Shown here: one piece after another, positions 58,754 to 64,000 of the stretch
Numbering within the stretch: the first letter of the stretch is position 1
Layout of the letters: each line of letters opens with the position of its first letter
From: Malonomonas sp036526255
GTDB taxonomy: Bacteria; Desulfobacterota; Desulfuromonadia; Desulfuromonadales; Geopsychrobacteraceae
Assembly (NCBI GenBank): GCA_036526255.1
Contig: DATCYW010000022.1
Span: forward strand, 1 to 64,000
Reading direction: 5' to 3'
Length of the DNA stretch: 64,000 nucleotides
Made by a program: the position numbers and the translations under genes
The notes under the pieces: generated by a model
Told to the model about the DNA's origin: nothing
The model's input: only the letters and a program-made list of their open reading frames with translations
Databases searched by the model: none

Positions 58754-59851
58754 ATGAACAAAACAGCGACGAAAAAGTTATCCATTTTTGAGCGCTATTT
58801 AACCATCTGGGTCTTACTCTGCATCGTCGCGGGAATTCTGTTAGGCAAAGCGGCGCCTGCGGTCGCCACCAGGCTGAACGATTTCTCGCTCTACCAGGTC
58901 TCTATCCCGATCGCGGTCTGCCTGTTTTTCATGATGTATCCGATCATGGTGAAAATTGATTTTTCGCAGGTGATGAAGTCGGCCAAGACCCCCAAACCGG
59001 TGCTGCTCACGCTCTTCATCAACTGGGCGATCAAGCCCTTTACCATGTTTGCCATCGCCTATTTTTTTCTCGGTTATCTGTTCAGGGATTTCTTGCCGGG
59101 CAGCGAAATCCTCGCCAACGGTGAAGAGGTGGAGTTATGGCGCAGCTATATTGCCGGAGCAATCCTGCTCGGGATTGCCCCCTGTACGGCAATGGTGTTG
59201 ATGTGGGGTTATCTGGCAAAAGGCAACGACGGCTTGACTCTGGTGATGGTGGCCATCAACTCTCTGATTATGCTGCTTCTCTATGGCCCTCTGGGCGGCT
59301 TACTGCTGAACGTAAACTCCATGCCGGTGCCCTGGCAGACGATGCTGTTTTCCGTCGCTATCTATGTCGCGCTTCCTCTGCTGGCCGGTTATTGGTCACG
59401 AAAATGGATCATCAGCTCCAAAGGGATGGACTGGTTCAATGACCGGTTTCTGCACTTCCTGACCCCGGTCAGCATCACTGCGCTGCTGCTGACGCTGATT
59501 CTGCTGTTCTCCTTCAAGGGCGAAGTCATCATCAGTAATCCGCTGACGATTTTATGGATTGCCATCCCCCTCTTCATTCAGACCGTCTTTATTTTTTCCA
59601 TCGGTTATTTTCTCTTCGCCCGCTGGTTGAAACTTTCCTATCAGGATGCCGCGCCTGCGGCAATGATTGGTGCCTCGAATCATTTTGAGGTGGCGATAGC
59701 CACGGCTATCCTGCTGTTCGGGCTCTCCTCTGGAGCGGCACTGGCGACCGTAGTCGGTGTTTTAATTGAAGTCCCTCTGATGCTCATGCTGGTGTCGCTC
59801 TGCAAAAAAACCAATCATTTATTCACTGATGGTCAGCCGGCCGTTTTGTAG
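58754..59851 (+). CDS. acr3: Acr3-type arsenite efflux permease
   Basis: A 365-residue permease with ten helices of the Acr3 (bile/arsenite/riboflavin) family. The conserved cysteine is in GIAPCTAMVLMWGYLAKGND near residue 140, and GASNHFEVAIATAILLFGLS is the helix-9 motif. It expels arsenite. AGGAGG at 58742-58747 sits 6 bases before ATG 58754, which I prefer over ATG 58751; the open frame from 58649 lies within arsJ. It closes the operon. There is no arsC gene here, so arsenite must come from the environment or from a reductase encoded elsewhere. Confidence 0.94.
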   Translation: MNKTATKKLSIFERYLTIWVLLCIVAGILLGKAAPAVATRLNDFSLYQVSIPIAVCLFFMMYPIMVKIDFSQVMKSAKTPKPVLLTLFINWAIKPFTMFAIAYFFLGYLFRDFLPGSEILANGEEVELWRSYIAGAILLGIAPCTAMVLMWGYLAKGNDGLTLVMVAINSLIMLLLYGPLGGLLLNVNSMPVPWQTMLFSVAIYVALPLLAGYWSRKWIISSKGMDWFNDRFLHFLTPVSITALLLTLILLFSFKGEVIISNPLTILWIAIPLFIQTVFIFSIGYFLFARWLKLSYQDAAPAAMIGASNHFEVAIATAILLFGLSSGAALATVVGVLIEVPLMLMLVSLCKKTNHLFTDGQPAVL

Positions 59852-59904
59852 TATCCTGCGACCCTGTTTTAGCGACCCCTTTCCCACGAACGCCAGGAGC
59901 CAAC

Positions 59905-61926
59905 ATGCCTGCTGAAATCAAACGCTCGGTCTGCCCCTACGATTGCCCAGACGCCTGCGGCCTGCTGGTCGAGATAAAAGACGATCGCGCCATTAAGGTC
60001 AGTGGCGACCCGGAGCACCCCTACACGCGCGGCTTTTTGTGCGCAAAGATGAACCGCTACCAGCAGACCGTCCATTCGCCGCGCCGCTTGACCGAACCGC
60101 TGCTGCGCACTGGCGACAAAGGCTCGGGAGAGTTCAAACCGATCAGTTGGGATGCAGCGATCGGTTTGATCGCCGCACGCTGGCAGAAGATTATCGCGCA
60201 ATATGGCGCCGAGGCGATCCTCCCCTATTCCTACGCCGGCACCATGGGACTGGTGCAGCGTCAGGCCGGGCATCCGTTCTTTCATCGCCTGGGGGCATCG
60301 CTGCTGGAACGAACTATCTGCGCTTCGGCCAAAGGGGTCGGCTGGGAGGCGGTGATGGGCAGCACCCCTGCACCGCATCCCGATCAGGTACGGCAGAGCG
60401 ACCTGGTGATTCTCTGGGGCAGCAACGCCGCCGCGACCAACATCCACGTTCTGCCCGGAGTCAAAGCCGCACAGCAAAAAGGTACCAAAGTCTGGCTGAT
60501 CGAAACCTATCAGACGCCGACGGCGGCGCTGGCCGATCAGACCCTGCTGGTCAAGCCGGGCAGTGACGGGGCGCTGGCGTTGGGGCTGATGCATCTGCTG
60601 GTGCGAAACAAACTGACCGACGAAAACTTTCTTTCCCAGCAGGTTCAAGGCTTCGCCGAGCTGAAGAATCAGGTCCTGCCGAACTTTCCGCCAGAAAAAG
60701 TCAGCCAGCTGACCGGACTGCCGATTGCGCAACTGGAGCAGCTGGCAACCGCTTATGGCCGCGCCGCCGCCCCTTACATCATCCTCGGCAGCGGCCTGTC
60801 GCGCTATATCAATGGCGCAATGACGGTGCGCAGCATCGTCGCCCTGCCGGCGCTGGTCGGTGCCTACGGCAAACAGGGGGCCGGTTGTTTTACCAGCATC
60901 AGCAGCGGCGGCGCCTTCGTCATGGAGAAAATCCTGCGGGAAGATTTCATTTCTGCAAAGCCGCGCACCATCAACATGAATCAGCTGGGCGCCGCCCTCT
61001 GCGAGCTGAATGATCCCCCGGTCGCCAGCCTTTTCGTTTACCATTCCAACCCGGCCGCGGTGACCCCGGATCAGAACCGGGTGTTAGCAGGACTGGCCCG
61101 CGAAGACCTGTTCACCGTGGTCCATGAACGCTTCATGACCGACACCGCCCGCTATGCCGACCTCGTTCTGCCCGCCTGCTCGTCGCTGGAAACCAGCGAC
61201 CTGTACCGTTCCTACGGTCACTACTGCGTGCAGCGCGCCCGACCGGTGATTGCGCCGGTCGGCCAGAGCAAATCCAACTGGGAGGTTTTTGCCTTGCTGG
61301 CAAAAGCGCTGGCTTTTACCGAACCCTTCTTCCAACAGAGCGCCGATGATTTGATCGAACAGCTGCTGGCAACACCCAGCCCCTGGCGCGAGGGGGTCGA
61401 CGCTGTGGCGTTGGCAGCCGGCAAAGCGGTCGAACTGGCGCTGCCGAAAACAACAGGTCGCTACGGTACGCCGAGCGGCAGGATTGAAATTCTCAATCCA
61501 CAACTGGCAGAACCCCTGCCCGACTATCGGCCGCCGCATCAGGGGAACTACCCGCTGCGGCTGATGACCGCCCCCTCGCTGCACGCGCTCAACTCTTCTT
61601 TTTACGAGCGGGACGAGCTGCGCGAGAAACAGGGTTCAATGCAGCTGCAGATGCACCCGCAGGACGCGCAGCAGCGCGGACTGAACGATGCGCAGCCGGT
61701 CTGTGTCTTCAATGAACTGGGGGAAGTGACCTTCATCCTGCAGGTCACCGAGAAGGCGCCGCAGGGCGTGGTGGTTGCCGAAGGGATCTGGTGGCTGGAA
61801 TTCGCGCCGGGGGAGCGCTCGGTCAACGCCCTGACGTCGCAACGCCTGACCGATCTGGGCAACGGCAGCACCTTTTACGACAACTGCGTCGATGTCCGAG
61901 CAGTCGAAACCACAGGGAAGTTTTAA
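59905..61926 (+). CDS. Molybdopterin-dependent oxidoreductase (DMSO reductase family), solitary
   Basis: A 673-residue catalytic subunit. The N-terminal [4Fe-4S] site is C10/C14/C18 in VCPYDCPDACG with C46 in GFLCAK. The molybdopterin-binding regions follow: YSYAGTMGLVQRQAGHPFFH, ERTICASAKGVGWEAVMGS with the probable metal-ligand loop, LVILWGSNAAATNIHVLPG and a C-terminal cap with GVVVAEGIWWLEFAPGERSV. No Tat signal is present, so it is cytoplasmic. There is no iron-sulfur or membrane partner gene beside it. The substrate could be formate, thiosulfate or another small compound. It precedes rarD by four bases and follows acr3 by 53. Confidence 0.9.
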   Translation: MPAEIKRSVCPYDCPDACGLLVEIKDDRAIKVSGDPEHPYTRGFLCAKMNRYQQTVHSPRRLTEPLLRTGDKGSGEFKPISWDAAIGLIAARWQKIIAQYGAEAILPYSYAGTMGLVQRQAGHPFFHRLGASLLERTICASAKGVGWEAVMGSTPAPHPDQVRQSDLVILWGSNAAATNIHVLPGVKAAQQKGTKVWLIETYQTPTAALADQTLLVKPGSDGALALGLMHLLVRNKLTDENFLSQQVQGFAELKNQVLPNFPPEKVSQLTGLPIAQLEQLATAYGRAAAPYIILGSGLSRYINGAMTVRSIVALPALVGAYGKQGAGCFTSISSGGAFVMEKILREDFISAKPRTINMNQLGAALCELNDPPVASLFVYHSNPAAVTPDQNRVLAGLAREDLFTVVHERFMTDTARYADLVLPACSSLETSDLYRSYGHYCVQRARPVIAPVGQSKSNWEVFALLAKALAFTEPFFQQSADDLIEQLLATPSPWREGVDAVALAAGKAVELALPKTTGRYGTPSGRIEILNPQLAEPLPDYRPPHQGNYPLRLMTAPSLHALNSSFYERDELREKQGSMQLQMHPQDAQQRGLNDAQPVCVFNELGEVTFILQVTEKAPQGVVVAEGIWWLEFAPGERSVNALTSQRLTDLGNGSTFYDNCVDVRAVETTGKF

Positions 61927-61929
61927 CGC

Positions 61930-62868
61930 GTGCCTGAACTGAACGCCGAAGAGTCAGCCGCCAGAAAAACCCGCCAAGGGGTTCTGTTCGGCCTGGCCGC
62001 CTACAGCATCTGGGGTTCCTTTCCGTTGTTCTTCAAGGCGCTGCACGGCGCCGCGCCGCTGGAAATCGTCTGTCACCGGATCTTCTGGTCGGTGGCATTG
62101 CTGCTGGTACTGCTTTGCCTGCGGCGACAACTTGGCAGCCTGCTGGTGACCCTGAAGGACCGCTCGACCCTGCTGACACTCTGCGGTTCGACGCTGCTGA
62201 TCGCCACCAACTGGCTGGTGTTTATCTACGCCATCCAGCGCGGCGAGGTGCTGCAGTCGAGCCTTGGCTACTTCATTACGCCGCTGATCAGTGTGCTGCT
62301 GGGGATGCTGTTTTTTCGCGAACGATTGAGCCGCTGGCAACAACTCAGTGTGCTGCTGGCCCTGCTGGGAGTTCTGAATCTGGCCTTTCACCATGGCCAG
62401 TTCCCCTGGATTGCGCTGGTGCTGGCGACATCCTTCGGCCTCTACGGCCTGTTGCGCAAACTGGCGAAGGTCGAAGCGATGGTCGGACTGACGGTGGAAA
62501 CGCTGCTGTTGGCCCCGTTTGCCCTGGGCTACCTGCTCTACCTGGGCAGCCTGCAGCAGGGCAGCTTCGGCGTCGGTTCGCTGCGGCTGGATCTGCTGCT
62601 GCCGCTGTCCGGAGTGGTGACCGCCATCCCGCTGCTGCTGTTTGTCGGCGCCGCCCGCCGACTGCAGCTGGCGACCATCGGCTTTCTGCAGTACATCACC
62701 CCAAGCCTGCACTTTGTGCTGGCGGTGGTTCTCTACCGCGAACCCTTCTCGGCGGGACACCTGCTCAGCTTTCTGTTTATCTGGGCCGGACTGGCGATCT
62801 ACTCGGCGGACGCCCTCTGGAAAAGCCGCTCCAACTTCAAGGCGCGACAGAAAAAAGCATTTCAATAA
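61930..62868 (+). CDS. rarD: RarD-type EamA transporter
   Basis: A 312-residue inner-membrane protein with ten helices. The start RQGVLFGLAAYSIWGSFPLF and CHRIFWSVALLLVLL are typical for RarD, as are NWLVFIYAIQRGEVLQSSLG and YFITPLISVLLGMLFFRERL. The second half shows GFLQYITPSLHFVLAVVLYR. RarD was named for a chloramphenicol-sensitive phenotype; its natural substrate is unknown. It starts at GTG 61930 right behind the molybdoenzyme gene and ends overlapping the convergent TIR gene by seven bases. Confidence 0.92.
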   Translation: MPELNAEESAARKTRQGVLFGLAAYSIWGSFPLFFKALHGAAPLEIVCHRIFWSVALLLVLLCLRRQLGSLLVTLKDRSTLLTLCGSTLLIATNWLVFIYAIQRGEVLQSSLGYFITPLISVLLGMLFFRERLSRWQQLSVLLALLGVLNLAFHHGQFPWIALVLATSFGLYGLLRKLAKVEAMVGLTVETLLLAPFALGYLLYLGSLQQGSFGVGSLRLDLLLPLSGVVTAIPLLLFVGAARRLQLATIGFLQYITPSLHFVLAVVLYREPFSAGHLLSFLFIWAGLAIYSADALWKSRSNFKARQKKAFQ

Positions 62869-64000
62869 CCGCCAGGCTGTCGGTTCAGCAGAATGCTGCC
62901 ATATTCTCCGGTACTGTGATTGGTGTAGGTCGCGTTCATGGTTCGCCCCTCGGCAACAACCTGCAGGGTAAATTCGCCGCTGCTGCCATCGGCCAGTGAA
63001 TAGTTGAAATGCAACGGCGGCGGGCCGAGCCACCCTTGACCGGTCATCATCGGCACACCGAACTGATTCAGGCCAAAGACCTGAATACTGTTGCCATCCT
63101 GCTCAAACATGTAGGTCATGCCGTCGCTCCCCTGCCAGCGGCCGCTGAGCGGGACAACCCTAGGGCTTGCCTGCTTGCCGACAGCGACCGGAGCCCTGGC
63201 GGCGGTGTCATCCCTTGGCGGCGCAGCTTCATTGGCCATAATCGGCGCCGTGGTGCCCTGATAAACCGTGGCTGGTTCAGAAGAAAATAGCCCGACCAGC
63301 ATCAGCGCAACCAGCACCGCACTGACAATACAGCCGACCGCCAGTCCCTTTCCGCCGACCTTTTTCATTTTGACGTCGTACCAGCCGAGCACCCCGAAAA
63401 GTAGCGCGATCACGGCCATGATAAGCGCTCCGACAAAGGAATCGAAATCATTGAACCCTTCAGAGAGCAGGGTCATAAACAACAGCGCAGCGATCGCCAG
63501 ACCGATGATCGCCTTGATGTTTTTCTTCTCTTTTTTGATCGGCTGGTTTATGTCGTCATCCGGTTTCGGCGCTACCGGCTGTTTGTCTGGCGGCCCGACA
63601 ATCGTTTCGAGCACGGCCATCAGCTCGTTGCAATCAAACTCCCAGCGTTGATCGCTCAGCTCGTGGGCGTTGCGGCGTGCCAGTCGGGCCATATCCTCCG
63701 GCAGATCCTTCGCCGAGGGCATCACCGCCCCCTTGACCAGAATCGGGAAGACCCGCACATCCCGTTTGAGCGCGGCGCTGGTTTCGATGCGGATAAAATC
63801 ATCCGGGTCGTCCAGTCGCCGGTTGCCGCTGGCATCCCGACAATCCAGCCAGTTCTTGCCGATCAGGACCAGGAAGGTGTCGCAGGAGTTGAGCGCCTTT
63901 TCAATCGAATCGACGAAGTCAACCCCCGGCTCGATATTGGAAATATCCATAAACACCCGGTCTTGGCCAAAGTGCCGCTTGATGTGATCAAATAACCGGC
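62862..64000 (-). CDS. Transmembrane TIR-domain protein (N-terminus beyond window)
   Basis: The minus-strand frame is open at 64000 and ends at 62862, so at least 379 codons are present. The first part is a TIR domain: FDHIKRHFGQDRVFMDISNI, then DTFLVLIGKNWLD, DDPDDFIRIETSAALKRDV with a glutamate at the position of the bacterial TIR NADase catalytic residue, and VFPILVKGAVMP. Three membrane helices follow (IKAIIGLAIAALLFMTLLSE; FVGALIMAVIALLFGVLGWY; GLAVGCIVSAVLVALMLVGL). The last 110 residues are a small beta domain (LSGRWQGSDGMTYMFEQDG to the end). Three helices put the TIR domain inside and the beta domain outside. This suggests an outside-sensing, inside-acting receptor or effector; NAD cleavage and ligand are unproven. 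Confidence 0.85.
   Translation of the reverse strand, partial: RLFDHIKRHFGQDRVFMDISNIEPGVDFVDSIEKALNSCDTFLVLIGKNWLDCRDASGNRRLDDPDDFIRIETSAALKRDVRVFPILVKGAVMPSAKDLPEDMARLARRNAHELSDQRWEFDCNELMAVLETIVGPPDKQPVAPKPDDDINQPIKKEKKNIKAIIGLAIAALLFMTLLSEGFNDFDSFVGALIMAVIALLFGVLGWYDVKMKKVGGKGLAVGCIVSAVLVALMLVGLFSSEPATVYQGTTAPIMANEAAPPRDDTAARAPVAVGKQASPRVVPLSGRWQGSDGMTYMFEQDGNSIQVFGLNQFGVPMMTGQGWLGPPPLHFNYSLADGSSGEFTLQVVAEGRTMNATYTNHSTGEYGSILLNRQPGGY

Noticed and set aside
1..64000. CRISPR arrays, rRNA genes, complete insertion sequences, prophage genes
   Set aside because: No regularly spaced repeats, no rRNA sequence, no transposase other than the intron RT, and no phage structural genes were seen.

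Overview
The window is a dense bacterial chromosome segment of moderately high GC with about 60 genes. Its gene content points to a Gram-negative, metabolically flexible anaerobe of the Desulfuromonadales/Geobacter type (Desulfobacterota), probably from a saline habitat. Reasons: response regulators with HD-GYP and HDOD partners, a soluble group 3b-type [NiFe] hydrogenase, a TTT carboxylate transporter with its own two-component system, a PEP-CTERM protein, choline-to-betaine genes (salt stress), and several defences against oxygen and arsenic. This placement is inference from gene content; no rRNA gene is present.

Layout. 1-1581 (minus): 5' part of a group II intron with its maturase, inserted just behind a terminator hairpin. 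1644-1903: a shattered kinase/receiver pseudogene. 1905-7207 (minus): HDOD protein, sensor kinase, receiver protein and receiver-HD-GYP protein in one operon. 7486-10682: flavoprotein and Asp/Glu racemase divergent from a MocR regulator. 10779-12394: two YbjQ-type proteins and an M48 peptidase. 12396-15953 (minus): radical SAM protein, dNMP-kinase-like P-loop protein and an ABC-2 exporter. 16148-23463: mixed housekeeping and stress genes (dienelactone hydrolase-like protein, frameshifted PEP-CTERM protein, nickel superoxide dismutase with an export signal, cupin, parvulin, DMT transporter, TAXI binding protein, DUF554, polyphosphate glucokinase). 23731-28850: FadR-type regulator with two matching operators, choline dehydrogenase, betaine aldehyde dehydrogenase and a choline/betaine-binding protein. 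29300-31975: DCC thiol protein, small membrane protein and a HerA-like ATPase. 32102-32178: tRNA-Asp. 32338-35636: a complete ovothiol pair, ovoA-ovoB. 35706-38797 (minus): a three-gene GlpA-like flavoprotein set. 39106-43043: four-subunit [NiFe] hydrogenase. 43114-48724: tctCBA and a divergent CitA/CitB-like two-component system. 48818-51672: a beta-carbonic-anhydrase-like protein and a potassium channel. 51792-54344 (minus): Fur-family regulator and an APC permease fused to an EIIA-like and a TrkA-C-like domain. 54529-59851: arsenic operon arsR-arsP-thioredoxin-GAPDH-arsJ-acr3. 59905-62868: molybdopterin oxidoreductase and RarD. 62862 to the right edge (minus): a transmembrane TIR-domain protein.

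Common themes are redox and stress protection (ovothiol, Ni-SOD, Fur, thiol proteins), osmoprotection, arsenic efflux, and anaerobic electron handling. The least explained items are the TIR-transmembrane-outer-domain protein at the right edge, the exported Ni-SOD, the carbonic-anhydrase-like protein, the YbjQ-YbjQ-M48 operon, and the intron/terminator/pseudogene arrangement at the left edge.
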